This document shows, one piece after another, positions 15,977-22,563 of a DNA stretch of 42,103 bases. The notes beneath the pieces were generated by a model. It did not search any database. It saw nothing but the letters and a program-made list of their open reading frames with translations, and was not told where the DNA came from. A program made the translations under genes and the position numbers. This stretch comes from a virus: the IMG/VR virus record IMGVR_UViG_3300017963_000416, positions 1 through 42,103 of that record; one strand, 5' to 3'. How positions within the stretch are numbered: position 1 is the first letter of the stretch; the number at the start of each line of letters is the position of its first letter.

Positions 15977-16208
15977 GCCGGCTCCTCCTGAATGCGGGGC
16001 ACCGCCCCTGGTTTCTGAGTGTTCCGCCGAGAGCGATGATTAGCTTGCGCCTCTGCTCGGCGTCCATGTTCACAGCGAACGAAGGTAGATCGTCCAGCGA
16101 TTCGCAGATGCCGAGGTTGACGCCCGTGTCTCCGTGTCTTCGACGCAGGAGGATGCTCTTCCCATCTGCGATCACGACCTCCTTTTCGCTGAAGGCTTCC
16201 TCCCCCAT
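15969..16208 (-). CDS. Small hypothetical protein
   Basis: A 79-residue protein starting at 16208 with AAAGGGGA (MGEEAFSEKEVVIADGKSIL). A beta-rich N-terminus is followed by a helix ALPSFAVNMDAEQRRKLIIA-like segment and a basic C-terminus. No recognised family. It lies directly between the glycosyltransferase-like gene and the coiled-coil gene, in the same operon. Confidence 0.5.
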   Translation of the reverse strand: MGEEAFSEKEVVIADGKSILLRRRHGDTGVNLGICESLDDLPSFAVNMDAEQRRKLIIALGGTLRNQGRCPAFRRSRHG

Positions 16209-16220
16209 CGTGTTCCCCTT

Positions 16221-16850
16221 TCACTTGACGATGATCTGGCCCGGGGGGACGAGCGTCCCCTTACCCGGGATCTGCATACGCTTCTCCTTCCTCCGGATCT
16301 TCGAGACGTGGTGATGCCAGCCGCGCAGGAGCGGGTATGGGTTCCAGACCCGCATACCGGCGTTGATCGCCTCGTTGGCCAGGCGCCCGTCGCTGGCGAT
16401 ATGGCCCAGCTCCCAGTCGCACGGGAACGGCTTGATGGGCGAGCGGAAGATCCACGCGTCCTGCATCCACTTGCAGAGGCCCGGGTTCCTCCGGATCCCG
16501 TGGCGCTCTGACCTGGTCAGGCAGATCAGCGTGTCGTTCCAGTCGAAGAGGTCCAGCATCGCCAGCGTATGGTCGAAGGAGATGTCGCTGTTGGACACGA
16601 TGAAGAGCTCGCCCGGCCTGGTGTTGGCGAAGGCGAAGTACTGCTTGAACGTCGTCCGCTTCCCGACGTGGTGGTACTTGAAACGCTGGTCGAACAGCCG
16701 GCAGCAGCTGTCCTCGATGAACAGGTGGATCTCGTCGAGCTGCCCGCACTGGGCGTTCTTCGCCAGGGCCTCCGCGTTCTCCTGCGCCCGCACGGGATGC
16801 GGATCCACGTACAGGCCCGTCATCAGGTTCTTCCGGTGTCGCATGGTCAT
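16221..16850 (-). CDS. Putative glycosyltransferase-like protein paired with sulfotransferase
   Basis: A 209-residue protein from the ATG at 16850, coupled to the sulfotransferase stop (ATGA). It resembles GT-A-fold glycosyltransferases: an opening GLYVDPHPVRAQENAEALAK, IHLFIEDSCCRLFDQRF, then GELFIVSNSDISFD (79-93) with a NSD.SFD element in the place of the DXD motif, and MQDAWIFRSPIKPFPCDWEL. Such enzymes transfer sugars from nucleotide donors and the acidic motif binds the metal. The pair suggests that a sugar is added and then sulfated, or that both act on one glycan. Acceptor unknown; family assignment by pattern. Confidence 0.6.
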   Translation of the reverse strand: MTMRHRKNLMTGLYVDPHPVRAQENAEALAKNAQCGQLDEIHLFIEDSCCRLFDQRFKYHHVGKRTTFKQYFAFANTRPGELFIVSNSDISFDHTLAMLDLFDWNDTLICLTRSERHGIRRNPGLCKWMQDAWIFRSPIKPFPCDWELGHIASDGRLANEAINAGMRVWNPYPLLRGWHHHVSKIRRKEKRMQIPGKGTLVPPGQIIVK

Positions 16851-17521
16851 GCCACCTTGTACCCCAGGTGCTCGTTGGCCTCGCGCGTCAGCTCCGTGAG
16901 GATCTGGCGCCCGGTGCAGTCCGCGTTCTGCTGCCACGCCCCGATCCCGCCGCCGGCCATGTGGTTCCCGTGGATGTGGCTCTCGCGGTCGTACTGGCCG
17001 AAGCCCTTGTACTGCTTGGCGATCTCCGCGTTCTTCTCCTTCGAGTGCGCGGCGACGATCGCCTCCTGGCGTCCCGTGCCCTCGAGCGAAGGCATCGGCA
17101 CAATAGCGGGATTGATGTGCGCCCAGATCTGCATCGGCCTGGTCGTGAACTCCTCGTATCGGAGCATCGCGAACGTCGCGTTCCCGTACGTCTTGCTGCG
17201 CTCGTCCTCGTACCGCCGCAGGGCCTCGTACGACGGCTTCACCTCGTGCAGCCAGATCCAGTTGATCTTCTTGTGCGGGATCGGCGTGCCGCCGCCGCGG
17301 ACCAGCCAGAGGGACAGGATGCAGTCGCGCAGGTCCCGGTATGTCATCACCACCGGCACGTTCTTCTTGTCCATGTATCCGTGCGTCTTGGCGACGCCCT
17401 CCGCGAAGAGGTCGCAGAGCACCTGGTAGATGAACGTGCTGCCCGACCTGGGGATCCCGAACGAGATTACCCTGAGGTCGTCCTTCGTCCCGCGCGGGTA
17501 GAAGCCGTTCTTCGCCAGCAT
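16847..17521 (-). CDS. Sulfotransferase (PAPS-dependent family)
   Basis: A 224-residue protein with a strong AAGGAGG site before the ATG at 17521. The PAPS 5'-phosphosulfate loop is seen at residues 21-31 (FGIPRSGSTFI), a KTH motif at 45-47, and the 3'-phosphate motif TYRDLRDCILSLW at 60-72. These are the three landmarks of sulfotransferases, which move sulfate from PAPS to a hydroxyl or amine of a carbohydrate or other acceptor. Length is slightly short for the family. Sulfotransferases are rare in phages; the next gene is glycosyltransferase-like and coupled to it. Confidence 0.75.
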   Translation of the reverse strand: MLAKNGFYPRGTKDDLRVISFGIPRSGSTFIYQVLCDLFAEGVAKTHGYMDKKNVPVVMTYRDLRDCILSLWLVRGGGTPIPHKKINWIWLHEVKPSYEALRRYEDERSKTYGNATFAMLRYEEFTTRPMQIWAHINPAIVPMPSLEGTGRQEAIVAAHSKEKNAEIAKQYKGFGQYDRESHIHGNHMAGGGIGAWQQNADCTGRQILTELTREANEHLGYKVA

Positions 17522-17539
17522 AGAACCTCCTTGAGAGAA

Positions 17540-17576
17540 AAGAAAAACGCCGGGCCCGTCACGAAGCCAGACGAGC
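17540..17576 (-). terminator. Possible weak terminator before the sulfotransferase gene
   Basis: Arms at 17554-17560 and 17570-17576 can pair over 7 bp with one G-T pair. A T-rich stretch TTTTTCTTTT follows on the minus strand after about 6 unpaired bases. The spacing is poor for an intrinsic terminator, so it may only lower read-through into the sulfotransferase-glycosyltransferase pair. Confidence 0.25.
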
Positions 17577-17596
17577 TCCCGAATATCTGCACCGTC

Positions 17597-17839
17597 TCAT
17601 TCCCTGCTTATCTTGATGACCTCGGCGAATCCCCATATAGCAACGCCGGCAGCGACGACGGCGACCGCGATGAGGATCCCGTCGCACACGGTCATCCCGA
17701 CCCGGAGATCCGGTTCCCCCTCCTCGCCGTCGAAGGACTCGGCGGGAACCGGGGGGAGGATGATGTCGGACTCCGCCTGGATCGGGAAGAGAGAGACGAC
17801 GGCGGCGAGAACAATCACAACGGGGCTGAACGCTTTCAT
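17597..17839 (-). CDS. Small exported membrane protein
   Basis: An 80-residue protein from the ATG at 17839 (MKAFSPVVIVLAAVVSLFPI). The N-terminus looks like a signal peptide or TM anchor with a possible cleavage site after FPIQA. An acidic middle (AESFDGEEGEPDL) leads to a second hydrophobic segment GILIAVAVVAAGVAIWGF at about 54-72 and a short Lys/Arg tail. It probably sits in the host membrane. In phages such early small membrane proteins often act in host takeover or exclusion, but this is only an inference. Confidence 0.6.
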   Translation of the reverse strand: MKAFSPVVIVLAAVVSLFPIQAESDIILPPVPAESFDGEEGEPDLRVGMTVCDGILIAVAVVAAGVAIWGFAEVIKISRE

Positions 17840-17880
17840 CGGGATTCCCTCAAATAGAGATTTAAGAAAATATGCTTTCC

Positions 17881-18093
17881 CTAAGAAGCCATGTAGTAGG
17901 TCGGGTGGAGCAGGTTCATCTTCCGCTCGTCGCACATCCGCTGCTGCTCCGTGCTCATCTTCTCGTAGAGACCGGTCAGCTTTTGCCCGCACACGGGACA
18001 GCCACAGGGCAGGTTGCTGACCTTCACCTGGCCCATCGAGCAGTAAAAGCAGCGCGCCCACTCCGGCTCCCGCGGCGTGCTTCCTGGGACCAT
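17881..18093 (-). CDS. Small zinc-ribbon-like protein
   Basis: A 70-residue protein starting at 18093 with AGGGAGA (MVPGSTPREPEWARCFYCSM). Two CxxC pairs, CFYC and CPVC (in LPCGCPVCGQKL), form a zinc-ribbon pattern. The helical C-terminus is KMSTEQQRMCDERKM. Function unknown; it is one of a large group of small Cys-rich proteins in this region. Confidence 0.6.
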   Translation of the reverse strand: MVPGSTPREPEWARCFYCSMGQVKVSNLPCGCPVCGQKLTGLYEKMSTEQQRMCDERKMNLLHPTYYMAS

Positions 18094-18348
18094 TGTTCGT
18101 TCTCCCTATATTCTGCGAAAGCCCGCCGGGAGGGATGGACTCCCGGTCGGGTACTCTCGCTAGTCACTGTGGCCTCTGGCCCGTGATCCCCTTCGGCAGA
18201 CGCTCCACGCCGCTGCGCCATCCACGCATTGTGTGTCCCCCGTACAGCGTCCATGAGATAGGGGGACGGCATAACCACGCCTAAAAGGGGTCGCCATTGG
18301 CCTTTCAATAGGGTTATCGCGTTTTCGCGCACTATGGTTAGAGTGCGC
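18094..18348 (-). other. 255-bp intergenic stretch with several hairpins
   Basis: I see no convincing gene. Structures: GCGCACT/AGTGCGC (18327-18333 with 18342-18348, 8-nt loop) directly after the stop at 18349; CGCG-TTTT-CGCG (18318-18329); and a GC hairpin CCCG.CGGGAG/CTCCCG..CGGG (about 18122-18151) just upstream of the next gene. None has a U-tract. Two small frames (45 and 21 codons, starts about 18290 and 18229) have weak sites and look accidental. Confidence 0.45.
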
Positions 18349-18519
18349 TCACCGCATCCCTGGAAGCAGATGATCCGGTAACGTGTGGATCGGGTTCGTC
18401 AGGTAGCGATCCCACAGAAATTGAAGATTGGCTTTCAACATTTGACGACATGAAGATTTGTCTAGCGCCCGGATTGCGTTTTCGAGCGCCACTACGTCTC
18501 TATCGCGCTTCCGTGCCAT
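18349..18519 (-). CDS. Small hypothetical protein
   Basis: A 56-residue protein with a very good AAGGAGG site before the ATG at 18519 (MARKRDRDVVALENAIRALD). Predicted helical and basic with one Cys (KSSCRQMLKANLQFLWDRYL). A longer frame starts at 18552 but would place the good site inside the gene. No family recognised. Confidence 0.6.
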   Translation of the reverse strand: MARKRDRDVVALENAIRALDKSSCRQMLKANLQFLWDRYLTNPIHTLPDHLLPGMR

Positions 18520-18535
18520 AACTTCCTCCTTCTGG

Positions 18536-18796
18536 TTATAGCTGCCGTTCATTCAACCGCTTCACTTCGGCTCTCAGCCGCAGGATCTCCGCGCGCAGGA
18601 TCGGGACGCAACTGCAATGATCGACGCGGAATCCGGGCGCTTGCGGACACGGCTCATCCCATCCGCCCTCTGCGAGCCTAAGGCATTCCAGATGGCCGTC
18701 GAGCTTTGCCTTCAGCTCGTCGCGTTCCTTTTCGAGCGTGGCGTAGCAAGAGAAGCAGGGCGTTAGCGTGCCGCTGCAGCTCGGGCATCCGTCCAT
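18536..18796 (-). CDS. Small Cys-rich coiled-coil protein
   Basis: An 86-residue protein from the ATG at 18796, with AGGAGG upstream. It opens with CPSCSGTLTPCFSCYATLEK, two CxxC motifs typical of a zinc finger, then a helix KERDELKAKLDG, further cysteines (CLRLAEGGWDEPC, DHCSC) and a terminal leucine-rich helix ILRLRAEVKRLNER. Probably metal-binding with a coiled-coil end. Function unknown. Confidence 0.6.
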   Translation of the reverse strand: MDGCPSCSGTLTPCFSCYATLEKERDELKAKLDGHLECLRLAEGGWDEPCPQAPGFRVDHCSCVPILRAEILRLRAEVKRLNERQL

Positions 18797-18805
18797 GTTC
18801 CCCTC

Positions 18806-18913
18806 CTATTTCCGCCTGAGGTTCCGCAGCACGAACCACGCGCAGATCCCGACCATCAGGATCTCGATGGTCAGGATCGCCAAGACTTCAAAGTAGGTCG
18901 TCAGGAATTCCAT
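18806..18913 (-). CDS. Tiny single-span membrane protein
   Basis: A 35-residue protein from the ATG at 18913, overlapping the upstream stop by one base (TGATG). The sequence MEFLTTYFEVLAILTIEILM continues into a hydrophobic stretch ending in CAWFVLRNLRRK, so one TM helix followed by a basic tail (inside-positive). The short length hides it from standard gene calls, yet the coupling with its neighbour supports it. A role in lysis or exclusion is possible but not shown. Confidence 0.55.
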   Translation of the reverse strand: MEFLTTYFEVLAILTIEILMVGICAWFVLRNLRRK

Positions 18914-19272
18914 CAGAGGATCCCCATCAGCTCCTGGTAGAACGGGTTGTGCTTCAGCGACCCGCCCCCCTTCGTGTGGTAGTCGTCGGCCTGCGATCGC
19001 AGCTTCGCCGCCGCCACCTTCAGCGCCGCCATCTGCGCTTGGAGCTGCGGCAGCTTCCGCCTGGCATCGGTGGACTCGCGCACGAACCTCTCGACCTCAT
19101 GGATGCGCACGCCGATCTTGTCCAACCTCCCCCGTTGCTCCTTTATGCAGTTCTCGTCGATCGCGGCGCGGCGCTCGTACTGCTTGAGCACCTGGTTGAA
19201 CCGCTTGACCAGCACGCCGATCGGCCGGTGCATCCGCTTCCGCCACGCCGCCGACTGCTGCTTCACGTTCAT
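18913..19272 (-). CDS. Coiled-coil protein, unknown function
   Basis: A 119-residue protein starting at 19272 with GGGGGAG. It is basic and almost fully helical, with a heptad-like middle (RLDKIGVRIHEVERFVREST, QLQAQMAALKVAAAKL). The C-terminus HNPFYQELMGIL is short and hydrophobic. No known family. It overlaps the tiny membrane protein gene by one base. Confidence 0.55.
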   Translation of the reverse strand: MNVKQQSAAWRKRMHRPIGVLVKRFNQVLKQYERRAAIDENCIKEQRGRLDKIGVRIHEVERFVRESTDARRKLPQLQAQMAALKVAAAKLRSQADDYHTKGGGSLKHNPFYQELMGIL

Positions 19273-19282
19273 CGTCTCCCCC

Positions 19283-19468
19283 TTATTTCAGGCCGTGACA
19301 TTCGCACTGGCAGTTGAAGGACGGACAGCGATCGCCGTGGATCCCGTGCTGGCAGTTGTAGGAGATCTTGCGGGCGAGCTTCCGGGGCTTCTGGTGGAGG
19401 GAGCGGATCACCTTTCGCCGGCTCCGCGGCCTGGTGCGCATCCACCTGCCCGGCTGCTTCTCCCGCAT
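19283..19468 (-). CDS. Small Arg/Cys-rich protein
   Basis: A 61-residue protein from the ATG at 19468, which overlaps the stop of the pyruvyltransferase-like gene by one base (TGATG). The first half is Arg/Lys-rich (RWMRTRPRSRRKVIRSLHQK), the second half Cys/His-rich (CQHGIHGDRCPSFNCQCECH). It probably binds metal and nucleic acid. Function unknown. Confidence 0.55.
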   Translation of the reverse strand: MREKQPGRWMRTRPRSRRKVIRSLHQKPRKLARKISYNCQHGIHGDRCPSFNCQCECHGLK

Positions 19469-20202
19469 CACGCCCTCCTCTCGACGCCGAGCGCGTCGAG
19501 CGCCTGCCTGAACGCGCGCCAGAGGTTGAGCTGCACGGTGTCCTGGTCCACCTGGTCGAGAATGTGGCCAGAGACGAAGGGCCGATCCGTGGCGCTGAGA
19601 TAGTCGTGGTACTTGAACTCCGGCTCGCTCGGCGCCTTGTGCAGCTCGCATTGCACGTTGTAAGACTCGGCGACGATCGCCGCGTGGAGGGAGCTGGTCA
19701 CAACCAGGTTGGCCTGCGCGATCGCATCCACGATCTCCAGGTTGAATCCCTTCCTGACGTCGAGGATCGCGGCGCGGGGCCACCGATTGATGAGGCTAGG
19801 CACCAGCTTCGAGTCGTGCATATGGGGGACGACCACGATAGAGTCCAGGAAGACCCGCTGCGGCCGGTGGAATCTGCCGATGAAGATTCCCGGATCTCCA
19901 AAGACACGCGGGCACGGGAGTCCGCGCTCCCGCATCTTCGCCCAGGTGAGTTTGCCGCGCACGGCCGTGATGACCAGAGGGCGCGTGACCGGCTCCGTCT
20001 GGTTCCAGGCGCCGGCTCCCCACACGACGTCGCCGGCCCTGGCGTGTGCCATGATGGACCCCTGCGCGACGAGCGCCGGGGCGTCAACCGTTCGACCGCT
20101 CTCCTTGAGCTGGACGCCTTCCGATGCGAGCAGATGCTCGATGAGCCACGGAGACATCTGGTCGCCGAAGTTGCTCACGATATCGTAGTAGCGCAGTCTC
20201 AT
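19468..20202 (-). CDS. Polysaccharide pyruvyltransferase-like (ExoV/CsaB family) protein
   Basis: A 244-residue protein from the ATG at 20202, coupled to the helicase-loader stop (ATGA) and preceded by GGAGG. It shows the family landmarks NFGDQMSPWLIEHLL (11-25), VVWGAGAW (59-66), AVRGKLTWAKM (80-90), GDPGIFIG (102-109), VVVPHMHD (123-130) and VTSSLHAAIVAESYNV (168-183). These enzymes add a pyruvate ketal from phosphoenolpyruvate to sugars of capsule or cell wall glycans. It is shorter than cellular members, as usual for ExoV-type proteins. Its place in a phage replication operon is unexpected. Confidence 0.7.
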   Translation of the reverse strand: MRLRYYDIVSNFGDQMSPWLIEHLLASEGVQLKESGRTVDAPALVAQGSIMAHARAGDVVWGAGAWNQTEPVTRPLVITAVRGKLTWAKMRERGLPCPRVFGDPGIFIGRFHRPQRVFLDSIVVVPHMHDSKLVPSLINRWPRAAILDVRKGFNLEIVDAIAQANLVVTSSLHAAIVAESYNVQCELHKAPSEPEFKYHDYLSATDRPFVSGHILDQVDQDTVQLNLWRAFRQALDALGVERRA

Positions 20203-20957
20203 CTCTTCCTCGCCTCCTTTCGTCGATCGCGCCCCTCGAGCTTCACCGTCTTGTACTCCAGGAAGCGCGACGCCAGGCGCGGATCCTGATCCTGGATCCG
20301 GGCGTAGGACAGGTTTGTGGTGACGAGCGTGTGCCGCCTCAGTTCTCCCCGCGCGTCGAGGATGTCGTATATGAGCGAGGCAGCCCGGTCGGTCGGGTTC
20401 TCCGCCCCCAGGTCGTTGATGACCAGGTAGGGTACCTCCTCGAGCCATCCTACCACGTCCAGCTCGCTTTCGCGCCGCTTCGAGAAGGACGCGTTGATCT
20501 CCAGGATCAGCCGCGGGGCCCGCGTCCACTTGATCCTCCGCACGTGCCTGGCGACCTCCCTGCAGACGGCGGCTGCCAGGTGCGTTTTGCCGATCCCCGG
20601 CGGCCCCGTGATGATGACATCGTCGGGGGCCCCGGCCCAGGCCGCGTCTCGCGTGGCCTTCGGGAAGTCTGCCAGCTTGGCCTCCCGGTACTTCGGCGGG
20701 ACCGCCTCCTCGAACCGGCGCAGGCGCATCAGATCCACGAACGCTCGATCGCACTCAGCCTTCCCGCACGTTCGCATCAGGCGCCGGCCTATTGAGTAGG
20801 CCACCTGCGAGGTCGTGCAGATGGGGCAGTTGATGCCCGAGCCCGTCGGCGCCCCGCTCGTCTTCGTCCGGTCGATCTTCAGGCCCATCGTCCGGAAGAT
20901 CTCCCCCAGGCTCTGCTCCGGGGTCCATGCTTTCTTCTGTTGGGAGTCCGGGGGCAT
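20199..20957 (-). CDS. DnaC/IstB-like AAA+ helicase loader
   Basis: A 252-residue protein. An N-terminal zinc-like region (CPICTTSQVAY, CGKAEC at about 44-69) is followed by the AAA+ core: Walker A GPPGIGKTH (118-126), Walker B YLVINDLG (177-184) and sensor-1 like LVTTN (about 216). In phages it replaces lambda P or host DnaC and places the replicative helicase at the origin. The start at 20957 (GAGGACATCGACA before ATG) lies inside the upstream initiator gene, whose frame stays open for another 203 bases. The two genes are read in different frames. Confidence 0.82.
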   Translation of the reverse strand: MPPDSQQKKAWTPEQSLGEIFRTMGLKIDRTKTSGAPTGSGINCPICTTSQVAYSIGRRLMRTCGKAECDRAFVDLMRLRRFEEAVPPKYREAKLADFPKATRDAAWAGAPDDVIITGPPGIGKTHLAAAVCREVARHVRRIKWTRAPRLILEINASFSKRRESELDVVGWLEEVPYLVINDLGAENPTDRAASLIYDILDARGELRRHTLVTTNLSYARIQDQDPRLASRFLEYKTVKLEGRDRRKEARKR

Positions 20958-21828
20958 TGTCGATGTCCTCGAATTTGCCGTCGTCCACTTCCGCGCCCCG
21001 GGCCACCGCCGGCCCGCAGGGCTTGTCCAACCACCGCCGCTCGTTCAACCAGGTGGCTGCGTACGGGATGAAGTAGATCTCGCTCTGCGATCGCGGGCGG
21101 AGCGGGCCCCGCTTCTGTTCGGCAAGGGACCGCAGGATGGTCTTCAAGAGCTCCGGGTTCTCCTGGCCGTGGAAGAGGCGCCGCCAGGCAATCCGGGCCC
21201 GATGCTCCGCCGTGTGCCTGGGGTACGCGGACCAGAAGGTATCGAATCCCGTGGGGTCCTGTTCGCCGTCCCATGCAGTGGCTGACTTTTGAGCCACCCT
21301 CCTGCGTGTACTCTTACTCTTCTTGTTAACTATAATTCTTGTTTGTGGTAACTTTTGAGCCACTCCGCGGCCCGTATCTGAGCCACTGGTGGTTGACTTT
21401 TGAGCCACGGGGGGTGGATCAGATTTGAGCCACCCGCCCTGGTTTTCGTAGTTCACGGCCGTCTGGTAGTAATCGAACTTGACGATCGTGAAGATCGAAT
21501 AGTTGTCCTTCTCGACTACCCGCATGAAGGGCACGCCGTCGTCTCCTACCAGCTTCAATCGGTCGATCGACTCTCGCAGCGAATTGCGGCTGACGTTTGC
21601 TACGGCCGCCAACCGCCTATGCGATGCGACGAACTGACCTCGATCGATCTGAATCCCGCACCATTCGCGGGGCTCGTGGTTTGCCAAAAGCATGCAGGTG
21701 ATGCCGACGATCCGATCGACGTGGTTCTGCTGCCAGAGGGATGAATTCAACATGCGGCGAGCAAGGTAGACGTACCCGCCCTCGATCTGTGGACCGTCAA
21801 GGTCGAGGAGGTCTTCCTGCTCAGGCAT
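20755..21828 (-). CDS. Replication initiator, lambda-O-like, with winged-helix domain
   Basis: A 357-residue frame starting at 21828 with GGGGGAGG upstream. The N-terminal half holds a helix-turn-helix/winged-helix domain (RRLAAVANVSRNSLRESIDR, about 71-90), as in phage O-type and DnaD-like initiators. A linker with VAQKS repeats follows (about 139-182), then FDTFWSAYPRH...RIAWRRLF...YAATWLNERRW, the C-terminal motif common in such proteins for loader binding. The last 68 codons overlap the helicase-loader gene and look like its shadow, so the functional end may be near 20950 or a stop may have been lost. The linker DNA carries the iteron-like repeats. Confidence 0.75.
   Translation of the reverse strand: MPEQEDLLDLDGPQIEGGYVYLARRMLNSSLWQQNHVDRIVGITCMLLANHEPREWCGIQIDRGQFVASHRRLAAVANVSRNSLRESIDRLKLVGDDGVPFMRVVEKDNYSIFTIVKFDYYQTAVNYENQGGWLKSDPPPVAQKSTTSGSDTGRGVAQKLPQTRIIVNKKSKSTRRRVAQKSATAWDGEQDPTGFDTFWSAYPRHTAEHRARIAWRRLFHGQENPELLKTILRSLAEQKRGPLRPRSQSEIYFIPYAATWLNERRWLDKPCGPAVARGAEVDDGKFEDIDNAPGLPTEESMDPGAEPGGDLPDDGPEDRPDEDERGADGLGHQLPHLHDLAGGLLNRPAPDANVREG
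21278..21433 (+). repeat. Iteron-like repeats, candidate replication origin inside the initiator gene
   Basis: Four copies of a 19-20 bp element with dyad ends GTGG...CCAC lie at 21278-21297, 21345-21363, 21389-21408 and 21414-21433. Read on the minus strand, the best copy is GTGGCTCAAAAGTCAACCAC. A half copy ending in GAGCCAC lies at 21375-21386. An AT-rich stretch (about 21308-21344) separates the first two. The copies occupy three different reading frames of the gene, so they are conserved as DNA. Lambda and relatives keep their origin inside the O gene in the same arrangement. Confidence 0.7.
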
Positions 21829-21965
21829 CTATCCTCCCCCGGCCCAGGGGGAATCCGCCCCGCTACTCACCGGTCGGCGTGACTCGCAGGGGAATTCCGC
21901 AAGACAGGCGTGCGGTTTTCACGGGGCGGTTCCCGGGCCTTGGATGCATGGTTGTTGGTCTCGCA

Positions 21966-21989
21966 GTTCCCCTGCGTACGCGGGGGAAC
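21966..21989. promoter_or_regulatory. 24-bp near-palindromic operator overlapping the -10 region
   Basis: The 24-bp sequence from 21966 to 21989 is self-complementary at 22 of 24 positions, centred on GTAC, with arms GTTCCCC and GGGGAAC. It overlaps the -10 element and the expected start site of the replication promoter. A dimeric repressor, perhaps the XRE protein of this phage, would block initiation by binding here. Confidence 0.55.
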
Positions 21990-22015
21990 GTACAGGGCGA
22001 TCGACGGCCTGTCAA
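21987..22015 (-). promoter_or_regulatory. Sigma70-type promoter of the replication operon
   Basis: On the minus strand a perfect -35 TTGACA (22015-22010) is followed after exactly 17 bases by TACGTT (21992-21987), which matches three of six -10 bases. It directs transcription into the initiator and loader genes. A weak -10 joined to a perfect -35 and an overlapping palindrome suggests regulated use. Confidence 0.55.
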
Positions 22016-22019
22016 TCCC

Positions 22020-22532
22020 CTATCTGCGCTTTTTCTTTCCCTTGCCCCGCGGCGCCGCCGGGGGCGGGGGTGCCTGGGGCTGGACCGGGACGCCGGGCAG
22101 GTCCACGTCCGGGTTCGCAGGATCGTCCGCCTCATGCCGTTGCTGCTCCTGGCGCTGCTCCATCCGCTGCTCGGGGGGCGCCGGCTCCTCCGTCGTCTCC
22201 CCGGGCTTCACCGTGGCCTTGATCTGTATGAAGCCGAAGGGCTTGCCGTCGTGGTCCTTCACGATGCACTTCAAGATCTCGATGCTCTCGACACGCCCCT
22301 CCTTGGCCGCGCGCCGGGCCCGCGGTGCGTGCTCGCGGGGGATGTAGCCGACGTGGAGCTGCTCGCCCCGGATCTCGGCGATCACCTTCACGGCGTTCGG
22401 GTCGTGCAAGTTGCCGTCCTCCGGCTGGAGGTACAACCGGACCTGGTCGTTGGCGTCGAGCGCGTTGCGCAGCTGGGTGACGTTCGCCAGCCGGAAGCTG
22501 CAGCCGGCGACCTTGATAAAGACCGTGCCCAT
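22020..22532 (-). CDS. HIRAN-domain protein
   Basis: A 170-residue protein from the ATG at 22532 with AGGAGA upstream. Residues 1-95 carry a HIRAN-type core: TVFIKVAGCSFR, VRLYLQPEDGNLHDPNAVKV, and QLHVGYIPREHAPRARRA (the DPNAV...GYIP signature). HIRAN domains recognise unusual DNA, such as 3' ends at stalled forks. The C-terminal 75 residues are Gln/Glu/Pro-rich and end in a basic GKGKKKRR tail, probably disordered. Nothing shows a nuclease or helicase fused to it. It is the last gene before the replication promoter. Confidence 0.7.
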   Translation of the reverse strand: MGTVFIKVAGCSFRLANVTQLRNALDANDQVRLYLQPEDGNLHDPNAVKVIAEIRGEQLHVGYIPREHAPRARRAAKEGRVESIEILKCIVKDHDGKPFGFIQIKATVKPGETTEEPAPPEQRMEQRQEQQRHEADDPANPDVDLPGVPVQPQAPPPPAAPRGKGKKKRR

Positions 22533-22563
22533 CGCGTCTCTCCTGAATGGTTTCCGAAAAAGG

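Larger units (their letters stand above)
21829..22019 (-). other. 191-bp control region between HIRAN and initiator genes
   Basis: It contains the promoter and near-palindrome described separately. A further half-site-like sequence CGCAGGGGAATTCCGC lies at 21885-21900, an inverted copy of the operator core. A 28-codon frame starting near 21946 (MHPRPGNR) has no clear ribosome binding site. The transcript leader before the initiator gene would be about 150 nt. Confidence 0.5.

Noticed and set aside
18164-18229. A 21-codon gene in the 18094-18348 gap
   Set aside because: Very short, with no good ribosome site and no coupling to neighbours.
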